A stretch of 51,978 bases of DNA from Azoarcus sp. (GCA_020725025.1 DYFV01000034.1:1-51978), one strand, 5' to 3'. Positions 37,376 through 46,800 are shown, counted from the first letter of the stretch. Notes: generated by a model not told the origin, from the sequence alone. Numbers and translations are program-made.

Positions 37376-40300
37376 TCGCCAAGCTCATCCGCTGGTCCAT
37401 CGCCAACCGCTTCCTGGTGCTGCTGGCGGCCGTCATCGTCACCGCCTGGGGTCTGATCGCGCTCGCTCGCACCCCGCTCGATGCCTTGCCCGACCTGTCG
37501 GACGTGCAGGTCATCATCCGCACCACCTACCCCGGCCAGGCGCCGCAACTGGTCGAGAACCAGGTCACCTATCCGCTCACCACGACCATGTTGTCGGTGC
37601 CCGGCGCCAAGGTCGTGCGCGGCTACTCCTTCTTCGGCGACAGCTACGTCTACGTGCTGTTCGAGGACGACACCGACCTCTACTGGGCGCGCACGCGCGT
37701 GCTGGAGTACCTCAACCAGGTACAGGCGCGCCTGCCGCCCGGGGCGACGTCTACGATCGGGCCGGATGCGACCGGCGTGGGCTGGATCTACCAATACGCC
37801 GTGGTCGACAAGTCGGGCAGGCTCGACATCTCGCAGCTGCGGGCACTTCAGGACTGGTTCCTCAAGTTCGAGCTGAAGACGGTGCCGGACGTGGCCGAAG
37901 TGGCCACCGTCGGCGGCATGGTGCGCCAATACCAGGTCGTGCTCGACCCGGACAAGCTCGCCGCCTACCGCATCCCCCATGCGCGGGTGGTGGAGGCCAT
38001 CCGCCGGGGCAACCAGGAGACGGGCGGCTCGGTGCTGGAGCTGGGCGAGGCCGAATACATGGTGCGTGCCTCGGGCTATCTGCAGACCCTGGACGACTTT
38101 CGCGCCATTCCCCTGATGACCACCGACGCCGGCGTGTCGGTGCGGCTCGCCGACGTCGCCCACGTGCAGCTCGGCCCGGAGATGCGGCGCGGCATCGGCG
38201 AGTTCGACGGGGTGGGCGAAGCGGTGGGCGGCGTGATCGTGATGCGTTCGGGCAAGAACGCGCTCACCACCATTCAGGCGGTCAAGGACAGACTCGCCGA
38301 GCTGCAGCGGAGCCTGCCGGAGGGGGTGGAGATCGTCTCCGTGTACGACCGCTCCGGCCTCATCGAGCGCGCGATCGACAACCTCACCCGCAAGCTCGTC
38401 GAGGAATTCATCGTCGTCGCGCTGGTGTGCGCCGTGTTCCTGTTTCACCTGCGCTCGGCATTCGTCGCCATCGTCTCGCTGCCGCTGGGCATCCTCGTGG
38501 CCTTTATCGTCATGCAGCGGCTGGGGGTGAACGCCAACATCATGTCGCTGGGCGGCATCGCCATCGCTGTCGGCGCCATGGTGGACGCGGCGGTGGTGAT
38601 GATCGAGAACGCCCACAAGCACCTGGAAGCGTGGACTCATGAACATCCCGGCGAGAAGCTCCGGGGCGATGCGCGCTGGCAGGTGATCGGCGACGCTGCC
38701 GCCGAGGTCGGCCCGGCACTGTTTTTCTCGCTGCTGATCATCACGCTCTCCTTCATCCCGGTGTTCACGCTGGAGGCCCAGGAAGGACGCCTGTTCTCGC
38801 CGCTCGCCTTCACCAAGACCTACGCCATGGCGGCCGCGGCGGGGCTGGCGGTAACGCTGATCCCGGTGCTGATGGGCTACCTCATCCGCGGGCGGATCCC
38901 GGACGAGCAGGCGAACCCCCTCAACCGCTGGCTGGTCGCGGCCTACCGCCCGCTGCTCGACGTGGTGCTGCGCTTTCCCAAGACGACGCTGACGCTTGCG
39001 GTGGTGCTGTTGGTGGTGAGCCTGTGGCCCTTGCGGCACATCGGCAGCGAGTTCATGCCGCCGCTCGACGAGGGCGATCTGCTCTACATGCCCACGGCCT
39101 TGCCGGGCCTGTCCGCGGGCAAGGCCGCCGAGCTCCTGCAGCAGACCGACCGCCTGATCAAGAGCGTGCCCGAGGTGAAGAGCGTCTATGGCAAGGCGGG
39201 CCGTGCGGCGACCGCCACCGACCCGGCGCCGCTGGTGATGTTCGAAAGCACGATCCAATTCAAGCCGCGCGACGAGTGGCGGCCGGGCATGACTCCGGAC
39301 AAGCTGGTCGATGAGCTCGACAGGACCGTGCGCGTGCCCGGCCTCACCAACATTTGGGTGCCGCCCATCCGCAATCGCCTCGACATGCTCGCCACCGGCA
39401 TCAAGAGCCCGGTGGGGGTGAAGGTGCTGGGGCCGGATCTGGCCGTCATCGACCGCCTGACCGGCGAGATCGAGGGCGCCCTGAAGAAGGTGCCCGGCGT
39501 GACCAGCGCCTTCGCCGAGCGTCTGACGGGAGGGCGCTACGTAAACGTGGACATCCGGCGCGAGGCCGCGGCCCGCTACGGGCTCAACATCGCCGACGTG
39601 CAGTCGGTGGTGAGCTCGGCGGTGGGCGGCATGAACATCGGCGAGACCGTCGAGGGGCTGCAGCGCTTCCCCATCAACGTCCGTTACCCGCGCGAGATCC
39701 GCGATTCGCTCGCGCGGCTGCGCACGCTGCCCGTCGTCAGCCCGCGCGGCCAACAGCTCGTGCTCTCGGACGTGGCCGAGATTCGTATCGACGATGGTCC
39801 GCCGATGCTGAGGAGCGAAAACGCGCGGCTGGCCGGCTACGTCTACGTGGATATCCGCGGCCGCGACCTCGGGTCGGCAGTGCGCGACATGCAGCAAACC
39901 GTGGCCGAGCGCGTCGCGCTGCCGCCGGGCTACTCGGTGTCGTGGTCCGGGCAGTTCGAATTCCTGGAGCGGGCCACCGCCAAGCTGAAGCTCGTGGTGC
40001 CCTTCACGCTGCTGATCATCTTCGTGCTGCTCTATCTCACCTTCAAGCACTTCGGCGAAGCGCTGCTGATCATGGCCACGCTCCCCTTCGCGCTCGTGGG
40101 CGGCGTCTGGCTGCTCTATCTCCTCGACTACAACCTCTCGGTGGCCGGGGTCGTGGGCTTCATCGCGCTCGCCGGGGTGGCCGCCGAGTTCGGCGTGATC
40201 ATGCTGCTCTACCTCAAGCAGGCGTGGTTCGAGCGCCTATACGAGGACAGGACCAGCGAGGCCGACCTCCTCGACGCGATCCGCGAAGGGGCGGTGCTGC

Positions 40301-40545
40301 GCGTGCGACCCAAGGCGATGACGGTGGCGGTCATCCTCGCCGGCCTGTTCCCGATCATGTGGGGCGAGGGCACCGGCAGCGAGGTCATGCAGCGCATCGC
40401 CGCCCCGATGGTGGGCGGCATGATCACCGCGCCGCTGTTGTCCATGTTCGTGATCCCGGCCGCCTATCTCCTGATGCGTCGGCCCGGCCGCCGGCGGCCG
40501 GCCTGGGCGCGCGGCGGGGAGGCGGCGCCGAATCCGACGTCGTAG
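37372..40545 (+). CDS. cusA: HME-family RND efflux pump CusA-like
   Basis: A 1057-residue inner-membrane RND transporter with 12 predicted helices and two large periplasmic loops. HME-class signatures are [16 protein letters not shown] in the TM4 region and [19 protein letters not shown]. Cu(I)/Ag(I) specificity is inferred from these, from the CusF-like domain on its partner and from the separate CusF gene. It uses proton flow to drive metal export through CusB and CusC. Usual full length; no frameshift seen. Confidence 0.94.
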   Translation: MIAKLIRWSIANRFLVLLAAVIVTAWGLIALARTPLDALPDLSDVQVIIRTTYPGQAPQLVENQVTYPLTTTMLSVPGAKVVRGYSFFGDSYVYVLFEDDTDLYWARTRVLEYLNQVQARLPPGATSTIGPDATGVGWIYQYAVVDKSGRLDISQLRALQDWFLKFELKTVPDVAEVATVGGMVRQYQVVLDPDKLAAYRIPHARVVEAIRRGNQETGGSVLELGEAEYMVRASGYLQTLDDFRAIPLMTTDAGVSVRLADVAHVQLGPEMRRGIGEFDGVGEAVGGVIVMRSGKNALTTIQAVKDRLAELQRSLPEGVEIVSVYDRSGLIERAIDNLTRKLVEEFIVVALVCAVFLFHLRSAFVAIVSLPLGILVAFIVMQRLGVNANIMSLGGIAIAVGAMVDAAVVMIENAHKHLEAWTHEHPGEKLRGDARWQVIGDAAAEVGPALFFSLLIITLSFIPVFTLEAQEGRLFSPLAFTKTYAMAAAAGLAVTLIPVLMGYLIRGRIPDEQANPLNRWLVAAYRPLLDVVLRFPKTTLTLAVVLLVVSLWPLRHIGSEFMPPLDEGDLLYMPTALPGLSAGKAAELLQQTDRLIKSVPEVKSVYGKAGRAATATDPAPLVMFESTIQFKPRDEWRPGMTPDKLVDELDRTVRVPGLTNIWVPPIRNRLDMLATGIKSPVGVKVLGPDLAVIDRLTGEIEGALKKVPGVTSAFAERLTGGRYVNVDIRREAAARYGLNIADVQSVVSSAVGGMNIGETVEGLQRFPINVRYPREIRDSLARLRTLPVVSPRGQQLVLSDVAEIRIDDGPPMLRSENARLAGYVYVDIRGRDLGSAVRDMQQTVAERVALPPGYSVSWSGQFEFLERATAKLKLVVPFTLLIIFVLLYLTFKHFGEALLIMATLPFALVGGVWLLYLLDYNLSVAGVVGFIALAGVAAEFGVIMLLYLKQAWFERLYEDRTSEADLLDAIREGAVLRVRPKAMTVAVILAGLFPIMWGEGTGSEVMQRIAAPMVGGMITAPLLSMFVIPAAYLLMRRPGRRRPAWARGGEAAPNPTS

Positions 40546-40628
40546 CCGCAAGTCGCTGGCGGGTGGTGTGCCCGGCGGCGTTGCGGAAGTGGATTTTTCT
40601 CAAGCGCAAGCAAGGAAAGGAAACGCAC

Positions 40629-41000
40629 ATGAAGAACGGTAAAGCAGTCACCCTGGTCGTCGCGTTGACCCTTGGCGCCGGCAGCGCCTTCGCCCAGCAG
40701 AAGATGGAGGGCATGCAGGGAATGGACATGGGCGGCGGCCAGGGCATGCCGATGAAGGACATGCCGATGGGTGCCGAAGGCCTGACCCATCACGCCATCG
40801 GCACGGTGAAGAAGGTCGATGCCGCCAAGGGCATGGTCACCTTGGCCCACGGGCCGGTCGAGAGCCTCGCGTGGCCGTCGATGACCATGGGCTTCAAGGT
40901 CAAGGACAAGGCGTTGCTCGACAAGCTCGCCGTGGGCAGGCAGGTCGAGTTCGATTTCGTCAAGGAGGGGGCCGGCTACGTCGTGACCGCGGTCCGCTGA
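40629..41000 (+). CDS. cusF: Periplasmic metallochaperone CusF-like
   Basis: A 123-residue periplasmic protein. It has a signal peptide to GSAFA, a Met-rich linker (MEGMQGMDMGGGQGMPMKDM), then a CusF OB-fold with HGPVESLAWPSMTMGFKV, where His, Trp and two Met are the Cu(I)/Ag(I) ligands. It would deliver metal to CusB. GGAAAG lies before ATG 40629. The domain also appears fused at the C-terminus of the CusB-like protein, so the system has two copies of it. Confidence 0.92.
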   Translation: MKNGKAVTLVVALTLGAGSAFAQQKMEGMQGMDMGGGQGMPMKDMPMGAEGLTHHAIGTVKKVDAAKGMVTLAHGPVESLAWPSMTMGFKVKDKALLDKLAVGRQVEFDFVKEGAGYVVTAVR

Positions 41001-41174
41001 TCGCCCGGGTGGGGCCGCCTGGCGGCTCCACCCCGGTGCCGGCGCTCCGGGTTTGAACTTCGCCGCCCGTCGGGCGTCGCATATGCCGGGAACTGCCGGT
41101 GTCACGGCCGTCTTGCCGTCGTCGCGGGAGCATCCGCCCGGCACCGCCCAACGATATCGATCTGCCCTTCAGCC

Positions 41175-41534
41175 ATGCATTTTTTCCGGCGCCTTATCGC
41201 CCTGCTGCTGATCGCCACGCTCCCCGCGTACGGATGGGCGGCGCTCGGTCTGCCGCAGGCCTGCCCCATGCAGGCCGCGCCGGTGGTGCAGGCGAGCGAT
41301 GCCGGCCATGACTGTTGTGCAGCGGCAAAGGCGGCCGACGACGCCTCTCAGCCGGACCAGAGTGGTAGTCCCTGCAAGCCGGGCCAGCAGTGCAAGACCG
41401 GCAGCCTCCATCACCCGCAGCAGCCGCCCGCAGCGCAAGCCGCTGTCGTACCGGGCCAACTCGCTGCAGCGAGCCATACTCCCGTTCTCTCCTCCGATCC
41501 CACCGGGATCTGGCGCCCACCCCGCAGCCTCTGA
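41175..41534 (+). CDS. Small Cys-rich secreted protein, paralogue of the 33.9-kb gene
   Basis: A 119-residue protein with a signal peptide (FFRRLIALLLIATLPAYGWA). The mature part includes CPMQAAP, GHDCCAAA and SPCKPGQQCKTGS, and ends in DPTGIWRPPRSL. The pattern is the same as in the protein upstream of cusC, so the gene pair brackets cusCBAF. Cysteine spacing is conserved, but the last Cys of the first copy is missing. No characterised function is known to me; metal binding is inferred. Confidence 0.75.
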   Translation: MHFFRRLIALLLIATLPAYGWAALGLPQACPMQAAPVVQASDAGHDCCAAAKAADDASQPDQSGSPCKPGQQCKTGSLHHPQQPPAAQAAVVPGQLAAASHTPVLSSDPTGIWRPPRSL

Positions 41535-41699
41535 CCGCTTCCCCGGCGGGAAACCGAGCGGTGGCGCCACGCACTCGCCGCACGTTTTCCGCTCCCCCGA
41601 ACGAGGTCTGACGCGGTAGCGGCGGGTCTCGCCGTAACCGGCGCATGGATGCCCCGGCTAAGCCGGCCGTCGCGGCCGCGGTGAGGAGATGACGAGACA

Positions 41700-42170
41700 A
41701 TGCGAGTAGCGGGATGGATGGCGGGCCTGAGCGGTGCAGGCGCGCTGGTGTTTGCGCTGTCGGCCAGCGCCGGCGAGGCGCTCGCCGTGCGGGAGGCGCG
41801 GGTTTTGGCCACGGTGCCGGGACAAGGCGTCGCCGCGGCCTACATGACGCTCGAAAGCCCGCTCGCGGCGCGCATCGTCGCCGCCGAGTCCGACGTGGCG
41901 GCCTCGGTGCAGATCCACGCGATGTCGATGGACGGCGGGATCATGCGCATGCGGCGCATGGACGGGCTCGACCTGCCGGCGGGGCGCGCGGTCAGGCTCG
42001 CGCCGGGCGCGGTTCACCTGATGCTGGTCGGGCTGTCGAAGCCCTTGCAGCCTGGCGACGCGGTGGCCATCCGCTTCACCGTGCGCGAGCGCGGAGGCGC
42101 CAGCCGCGTCGTGCGCGTGACGGCGCCCGTGGTCGCCCGCGGCCGGGGCGCGGGAGGCGGCCATGATTGA
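41700..42170 (+). CDS. PCuAC-family periplasmic copper chaperone
   Basis: A 156-residue protein with a signal peptide and the PCuAC (DUF461) fold: VPGQGVAAAYMTLES, VQIHAMSMDGGIMRMRRM and GAVHLMLVGLSKPLQPGD. The His-x(n)-Met arrangement (HAM...M, and HLM) is the Cu(I) site. The family loads the CuA centre of cytochrome oxidase together with SCO, whose gene overlaps the end of this one by 8 bases. This supports a shared copper-delivery role. Confidence 0.9.
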   Translation: MRVAGWMAGLSGAGALVFALSASAGEALAVREARVLATVPGQGVAAAYMTLESPLAARIVAAESDVAASVQIHAMSMDGGIMRMRRMDGLDLPAGRAVRLAPGAVHLMLVGLSKPLQPGDAVAIRFTVRERGGASRVVRVTAPVVARGRGAGGGHD

Positions 42171-42762
42171 TCTGCGCCGTCGTCGCCTTCTCCGCTGTGG
42201 CGGTCTCCTCGGGCTGGCCTTGGCCCTGCCGTCGTGCGCCAGGAAGGGGGAGGCGTTCCAGGCCACCGACATCACCGGCGTCGACTGGGGACGCGATTTC
42301 CGCCTCACCGATCACGCCGGAAGGCCGCGCACGCTGGCGGATTTTCGCGGCAAGGCGGTGCTGCTCTTCTTCGGCTACACCCACTGTCCCGACATCTGCC
42401 CGACGACCTTGGCGACCATGGCCAGGGCGCGCGAACGCCTGGGCGAGGACGGCCAGCGCGTCCAGGGCCTGTTCGTGACCCTGGATCCGGCGCGCGACAC
42501 CGCCGACGTGCTGGCCCGCTACGTGCCGGCGTTCGACCCGACCTTCCTCGGCCTGCGCGGCAGCGAGGCCGAGGTCTCGCGTGTGGCGGCGGATTTCAAG
42601 CTCTTCTTCGCGCGCCTGGATGCGGACACCGCGGGCTTCTACACCGTGGACCATCAGGCCGCCATCTTCGCCTTCGATCCCGAGGGGCGGCTGCGGCTGT
42701 ATTTCCGGGGTGACACCGGGCCGGAGGTGGTCGCCCACGATCTGAGGCTGCTGCTGCGATGA
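42163..42762 (+). CDS. SCO1/SenC-family copper chaperone
   Basis: A 199-residue SCO protein. The N-terminal segment RRRLLRCGGLLGLALALPSC looks like a lipoprotein signal, with Cys as lipidated residue. The thioredoxin-like fold has the copper pair in YTHCPDICPTTL and the conserved His in YTVDHQAAIF. The family assembles the CuA site of haem-copper oxidases or serves as a periplasmic thiol reductant. It overlaps the PCuAC gene and is followed by a cytochrome c gene. Confidence 0.92.
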   Translation: MIDLRRRRLLRCGGLLGLALALPSCARKGEAFQATDITGVDWGRDFRLTDHAGRPRTLADFRGKAVLLFFGYTHCPDICPTTLATMARARERLGEDGQRVQGLFVTLDPARDTADVLARYVPAFDPTFLGLRGSEAEVSRVAADFKLFFARLDADTAGFYTVDHQAAIFAFDPEGRLRLYFRGDTGPEVVAHDLRLLLR

Positions 42763-42854
42763 GCACGACGCGCCGTTCGACGTGCCGCCTGCCGGTCATT
42801 GGGGCCATGCTCGGTTCCTGCAGGGGCGTGCGTGTATCAGTCGAGGAGAACCGA

Positions 42855-43520
42855 ATGAAAAAGCGATTTGTGTTTGCGGTGCTCGCCGCATTCAGCATTT
42901 CCGCCACGGCCCACGCGGCCGGCGACGTGAGGCGCGGTGAGCAGGCGTTCCGCGCGTGCGCTGCCTGTCACTCGCTCGTCGCCGGGGAGCATCGCACCGG
43001 CCCCAGCCTTGCCGCGCTCTTCGATCGCCGGGCGGGGACGGCCGAAGGGTTCCGGCGCTACTCGGACGCCTTGCGCAAGTCGACGGTAGTGTGGAACGAA
43101 CAGACGCTGGACGCCTGGCTGCGCGATCCTGCCGCCTTTCTTCCGGGAAACGCAATGGCGTTCCGCGGCCTGCCCGACGCGCGCATCCGCGGCGACCTGA
43201 TCGCCTACCTGGGGGCGGTGTCCGAGGGCAAGGTCGCCGCGCCCAAGACGCCGTCCCTGCCGGATCTCAAGGCGGTCGAGATCGGCCAGCAGGTAAAGGC
43301 GATCTCCCGCTGCGGCGACACCTACCGGGTCACCCTTGGCGACGGCGCCAGTTACCCGTTCTGGGAGTTCAACCTGCGCTTCAAGACCGACTCATCGGCG
43401 CGGGGGCCGCGCAAGGGCGAGCCGGTCATCGTCGGCGCCGGCATGGGCGGCGACCGCGCCCAGGTGGTATTTGCCGCACCCGAGGAGATCTCCGCCTTCA
43501 TCCGGAGCGGCTGCCCATGA
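42855..43520 (+). CDS. Cytochrome c with an unusual C-terminal domain
   Basis: A 221-residue protein. It has a signal peptide (KKRFVFAVLAAFSISATAHA) and a class I cytochrome c domain with CAACH haem site, GPSLAALF and a late Met in PGNAMAFRG. About 90 further residues hold two Cys (AISRCGDTYRV and SGCP at the end) and no haem motif. I do not recognise that domain. AGGAGAA sets ATG 42855 over the longer open frame. The stop overlaps the TlpA-like pseudogene start (ATGA). Its place after SCO suggests a link to oxidase or thiol chemistry. Confidence 0.85.
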   Translation: MKKRFVFAVLAAFSISATAHAAGDVRRGEQAFRACAACHSLVAGEHRTGPSLAALFDRRAGTAEGFRRYSDALRKSTVVWNEQTLDAWLRDPAAFLPGNAMAFRGLPDARIRGDLIAYLGAVSEGKVAAPKTPSLPDLKAVEIGQQVKAISRCGDTYRVTLGDGASYPFWEFNLRFKTDSSARGPRKGEPVIVGAGMGGDRAQVVFAAPEEISAFIRSGCP

Positions 43521-44110
43521 CGGCGAGGAATGCGCGGCTGAGCACCAAGCTCCTGGCGCGGGCCCTCGCGGTGCTAGGCGCCAACGCAGTCGTGACCGTG
43601 GCGGGGCGCTACGCATACGAGCGCTTCTCGCACGACTCTGCCGCCGCAGGCGCGGAGGACGAGGCGGCTGCGCTACCGCAGATCCGCTTCCAGGACGGGA
43701 GCGGCGAGTCCCATACGCTCGCCGAGTTTCGTGGCCGGGTCGTGCTGCTCAATGTGTGGGCGACCTAGTGCGTGCCGTGCCGCAAGGAGATGCCGGCGCT
43801 CGATCGCCTGCAGGCGCAACTGGGCGGTCCGGCCTTCGAGGTGGTCGCCCTGTCGATCGACCGCGACGTCCAGGCCGTACGCGAGTCATACCGCCAGCAC
43901 GACATCCGCCGCCTCGCGCTCTACCGCGATCCGTCGTCCGAGGTTACGAGCGCCCTGGGTGCCGTCGGCATTCCGACCACCGTGCTGGTCGACCGCGAGG
44001 GGCGCGAGCGCTGGCGCCAGCTGGGACCGGCCGAGTGGGACGCACCGGCTGAAGTCGCGCGGATCCGCGATGTGATCGAGGCGGGACGCGACGCGCGCAA
44101 TCAACCGTGA
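43517..44110 (+). pseudogene. TlpA-like thioredoxin interrupted by an amber codon in WCxxC
   Basis: A membrane-anchored TlpA/ResA-like thioredoxin. The N-terminal helix is followed by FQDGSGESHTLAEFRGRVVLLNVWAT, given here as FQDGSGESHT and LAEFRGRVVLLNVWAT. TAG at 43766-43768 comes next, then CVPCRKEMPALDRLQ and the rest of the fold (VVALSIDRD, GIPTTVLVDREG) in the same frame. The TAG occupies the Trp position of WCVPC, so a single TGG to TAG change breaks the gene exactly at its active site. The rest is intact to 44110. It could be a recent nonsense mutation, a sequencing error or amber read-through. Its neighbours, cytochrome c and CcdA, are its normal partners. Confidence 0.85.
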
Positions 44111-44126
44111 CAAACGTAGAGGAGAA

Positions 44127-44276
44127 ATGCAGATGGGAGGCTCGAAGGTTCAACGACTCGACACGGCAGGACAGGTGCCGGACGGCGCCGTCCGCTTCGC
44201 TCGTCGCTTGCCGCGACGTGCGGCGCGGACAGGGCGGGGCAGCTGCGACGGCGGCAACGGGGAGCCGAGCACATGA
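44127..44276 (+). CDS. Small ORF (49 aa) coupled to ccdA
   Basis: An ATG at 44127 follows a very strong ribosome site (AGAGGAGAA) and opens a 49-codon frame. It ends at TGA 44274-44276, overlapping the ccdA start in an ATGA junction. The product is basic (many Arg), with no signal peptide or membrane helix, and is unlike anything I recognise. It may be a leader peptide that couples translation to ccdA, whose own start lacks a strong ribosome site. It is too short to be sure it is a real protein. Confidence 0.45.
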   Translation: MQMGGSKVQRLDTAGQVPDGAVRFARRLPRRAARTGRGSCDGGNGEPST

Positions 44277-45016
44277 TCGAGGCGAGCACCGTCGGGCTTG
44301 CCGGTGCCGCCGCCGCCGGCCTCGTCTCCTTCCTCTCTCCTTGCGTGCTGCCGCTGGTGCCCGGCTATGTCTCCTACATGGCCGGACATTCCCTGCATGG
44401 CACGCAGGCCGATGTCGACGCGCGCTCGCGGTTGCGCACGGGCGGGATGAGCCTTTTCTTCGTGCTGGGCTTTTCCGCGGTGTTCATCGCCCTGGGCGCG
44501 AGCGCCACCGCGCTGGGCCAGCTGCTGCTGCGCCACCGCGAGGAAGGGGGCCTCGTCGGCGGAGCCATCGTCATGGTCTTCGGCCTCTTCATGCTCGGGC
44601 TGTTTCGCCACGTGTCGTGGTTTCACCGCGACCTGCGCTTCCACCCGCACCAGGCAGGCGGCCATCCGGCCTCGGCACTGTTGCTGGGCGTGGCCTTCGG
44701 CTTCGGCTGGACGCCGTGCATTGGCCCGGTGCTGGGCGTGATCCTCACCGCGAGCGCGACGCAGCACTCGGTTTCAGGTGGGGTGGGCCTGCTATCGGCC
44801 TACGCCCTCGGGCTGGGCGTGCCCTTCGTGCTCTCGGCGGTGTTCATGCGCGAGCTCGTCGGCCGGCTGAAGACGCTGCGCCGCGCCGCTCGCCCGCTGC
44901 AGGTGGTCGCCGGCCTCGTCATGGTAGCGATGGGCGTGGCGATGATGACCGGACAGCTCACGATGTTCAGCTACTGGCTGCTGGAGCGGTTTCCCGTGCT
45001 CGGGCGCATCGGTTGA
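44273..45016 (+). CDS. ccdA: CcdA-type thiol-disulfide transporter
   Basis: A 247-residue inner-membrane protein with six predicted helices. The two redox Cys are in the family motifs FLSPCVLPLVPGYVSYM and GWTPCIGPVLG. CcdA moves reducing equivalents from cytoplasmic thioredoxin to periplasmic TlpA- or CcmG-type thioredoxins for cytochrome c maturation or copper-site assembly. The natural client would be the TlpA-like protein just upstream, which is broken by an amber codon. Its start overlaps the 49-codon ORF. Confidence 0.92.
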   Translation: MIEASTVGLAGAAAAGLVSFLSPCVLPLVPGYVSYMAGHSLHGTQADVDARSRLRTGGMSLFFVLGFSAVFIALGASATALGQLLLRHREEGGLVGGAIVMVFGLFMLGLFRHVSWFHRDLRFHPHQAGGHPASALLLGVAFGFGWTPCIGPVLGVILTASATQHSVSGGVGLLSAYALGLGVPFVLSAVFMRELVGRLKTLRRAARPLQVVAGLVMVAMGVAMMTGQLTMFSYWLLERFPVLGRIG

Positions 45017-45083
45017 CCCGCGCGGGTTTTTCAAGGGCGGCGGCGAAGCTCGCGGCCCCTCCTTCTCAACAATGGAGCTTGAA

Positions 45084-45425
45084 GTGAGCAAGAAACGTGC
45101 AGTGATCGGGGTGCTGGCGGCGCTCCTGGTGTCGGGCGGCCTCGCGTTGGCGACCCCAGAACAACAGCCCGGCGCCGAGGGCATGGGTGGGATGCCGATG
45201 GGCCAGGGGATGATGGAGCAGGGCGGCGCGATGGACCAGGGCGGCATGATGAACGTAAAGCAGCACTGCCAGAAAATGATGGGCGGTACCGGCATGGCGA
45301 GCGGGCTGGTGCCGCAGTTGCCGCCGGGCAACGAGCAGCTGCAGCTCAAGATGCAGGCGGAGATCATGCAGAAGGTCGGCGAGATCGCCGCCCGCTATGC
45401 CGAGCGGATCGAGGAAGCGCGATGA
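45084..45425 (+). CDS. Met-rich periplasmic protein
   Basis: A 113-residue protein. It has a signal peptide (SKKRAVIGVLAALLVSGGLALA) and then a Met/Gly/Gln-rich stretch (GMGGMPMGQGMMEQGG, MDQGGMMNV) with one His/Cys motif (KQHCQKMM). A C-terminal helix is QLQLKMQAEIMQKVGEIAARYAE. Met-rich segments are typical of periplasmic Cu(I)/Ag(I) handling proteins. GTG 45084 follows GGAG at good spacing; ATG 45072 is the alternative. The stop overlaps the next start by 4 bases. Confidence 0.75.
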   Translation: MSKKRAVIGVLAALLVSGGLALATPEQQPGAEGMGGMPMGQGMMEQGGAMDQGGMMNVKQHCQKMMGGTGMASGLVPQLPPGNEQLQLKMQAEIMQKVGEIAARYAERIEEAR

Positions 45426-46321
45426 GCCGGGACGTCGTTGCCGCATCCCTCGCAAGGCACGCCGTGCTGCGTCGGGTTGGCGCGCTCGTCCTGGTCGGGG
45501 CCGTCCTCGCCTCGGGCATGATGGCGGGCCCCGGTGCCGTCGCGGCCGCCGGGGACAACGCGTCCGCGCTCGCCTTCGACGGCGCCAGCGGTGCCGTGGT
45601 GAGGGTGGACGGCCATGCTCTTGTCCGCAGCCTCGACGGCGGGCGGCACCGGACCGAGCTCGCGCTGCCGGCAGATGCCCGGGGGCGAAGCATCGCCGCG
45701 GTCGCCGTTGCCGCCGGCGAGAAAGGGGTGTTGTACGCGGCGATCACGGATGTCGGGGTGCTGCGCAGTGACGACGGCGGTCGCGGCTGGTCGACGCGCA
45801 ACGCCGGGCTGCCCGCCCTGAATGTGACCGCCCTCGCGGCGCATGCCGATCAGGCTGCGACGGTCTATGCCCATGTCGCCGGGCACGGCATCTTCCGCAG
45901 CGAGGACGGCGGGCTGCATTGGAAGCTGATGGACGCCGGACCGCGGGAACCGATCGTCGGCCTGATCCATTCGAACATGCCCGGCAGCATGCAGAGCGGC
46001 TGCCTTTTCGCCGCGACCGGCAAGGGGGGGCAGCGTGCGATGGACTGCTTCTGCGGTTGGCGCGACGCGGGTGGGCTCGATCGGCCGGTCCGTGCGCTCG
46101 CCTATGACCCGCGCGAGCCGCGGCGGGTGTGGGCGGCGACGGACGACGGGCTTTACCTCAGCACCGATGGCGGCGAGGGATGGTCGCGCGCGAAGGGCCC
46201 GGCCGAAAAGCTCGATGCCCTGCTGACAACGCCCGCGGGCGAACTGTTCGCCGTCGCGAACGGAGGCGCCTTGTACCGCAGCGCCGACGGTGCCAGGACC
46301 TGGGAACGGCCCGATGCGTAG
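45422..46321 (+). CDS. BNR/Asp-box repeat beta-propeller protein
   Basis: A 299-residue exported protein with an N-terminal signal or anchor segment. At least four Asp-box motifs are visible: RSDDGGRGWS, RSEDGGLHWK, LSTDGGEGWS and RSADGARTWE. They form the blades of a beta-propeller like sialidase/Ycf48-type proteins. A Cys cluster, QSGCLFAATGKGG...DCFCGW, lies in the middle. No enzymatic function can be assigned. It is embedded between the Met-rich protein and a cytochrome c, overlapping both genes, so it probably belongs to the copper/cytochrome assembly unit. Confidence 0.75.
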   Translation: MSRDVVAASLARHAVLRRVGALVLVGAVLASGMMAGPGAVAAAGDNASALAFDGASGAVVRVDGHALVRSLDGGRHRTELALPADARGRSIAAVAVAAGEKGVLYAAITDVGVLRSDDGGRGWSTRNAGLPALNVTALAAHADQAATVYAHVAGHGIFRSEDGGLHWKLMDAGPREPIVGLIHSNMPGSMQSGCLFAATGKGGQRAMDCFCGWRDAGGLDRPVRALAYDPREPRRVWAATDDGLYLSTDGGEGWSRAKGPAEKLDALLTTPAGELFAVANGGALYRSADGARTWERPDA

Positions 46322-46751
46322 CGTGCGGCTCATCGCTGCGGCCGCGCTCATGCTCCTTGCGGCATTCGCGCATCCCGGCGAGGCGCCGCGCATGGAGCTT
46401 GGCCATCGTATCTATCAGGCCCACTGTGCGTCGTGCCACGGCGTGCGGGGCGAAGGGGCGGCCAACTGGCGCGAGCCCGACGCGCAGGGAGAGTTGCCGG
46501 CGCCGCCGCACGGCCCCGAAGGTCACACCTGGAAGCATGCCGACGGGATGCTCTACCGGATCGTCCGGGATGGTTGGCGCGACCCCTTCAACAAGACGCA
46601 GCGGCTCACCATGCCGGCTTTCGGGCAGGTCCTCGTGCCGGCCGAGATCCGGGCCGCAATCGACTACCTGAAAACCCTGTGGACAGCCGAGCAGCGGCAG
46701 TTCCAGGCCGAAGAGAGCCGCAAGGCGCCTTTCCCGCCGGAGGCGGGGTGA
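46314..46751 (+). CDS. Cytochrome c (monohaem)
   Basis: A 145-residue exported cytochrome. It has a signal peptide (RSVRLIAAAALMLLAAFAHPGEA), the haem site CASCHG, and a late Met ligand in RLTMPAFGQVL. A His in GHTWKHADG and the DGWRDPFNK block resemble cytochromes found in copper-handling clusters. ATG 46314 overlaps the end of the BNR gene by 8 bases. It is followed by a DUF411 gene. Confidence 0.88.
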   Translation: MRSVRLIAAAALMLLAAFAHPGEAPRMELGHRIYQAHCASCHGVRGEGAANWREPDAQGELPAPPHGPEGHTWKHADGMLYRIVRDGWRDPFNKTQRLTMPAFGQVLVPAEIRAAIDYLKTLWTAEQRQFQAEESRKAPFPPEAG

Positions 46752-46800
46752 TGCGCGCCGGCGGCACGCCATCCGTCACTCCATGAAAGGAATCCAAATC

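Noticed and set aside
37333..40050. A 905-codon open frame on the minus strand
   Set aside because: It is antisense to the CusA-like pump and His/Arg-rich with no domain, so a GC-bias shadow.
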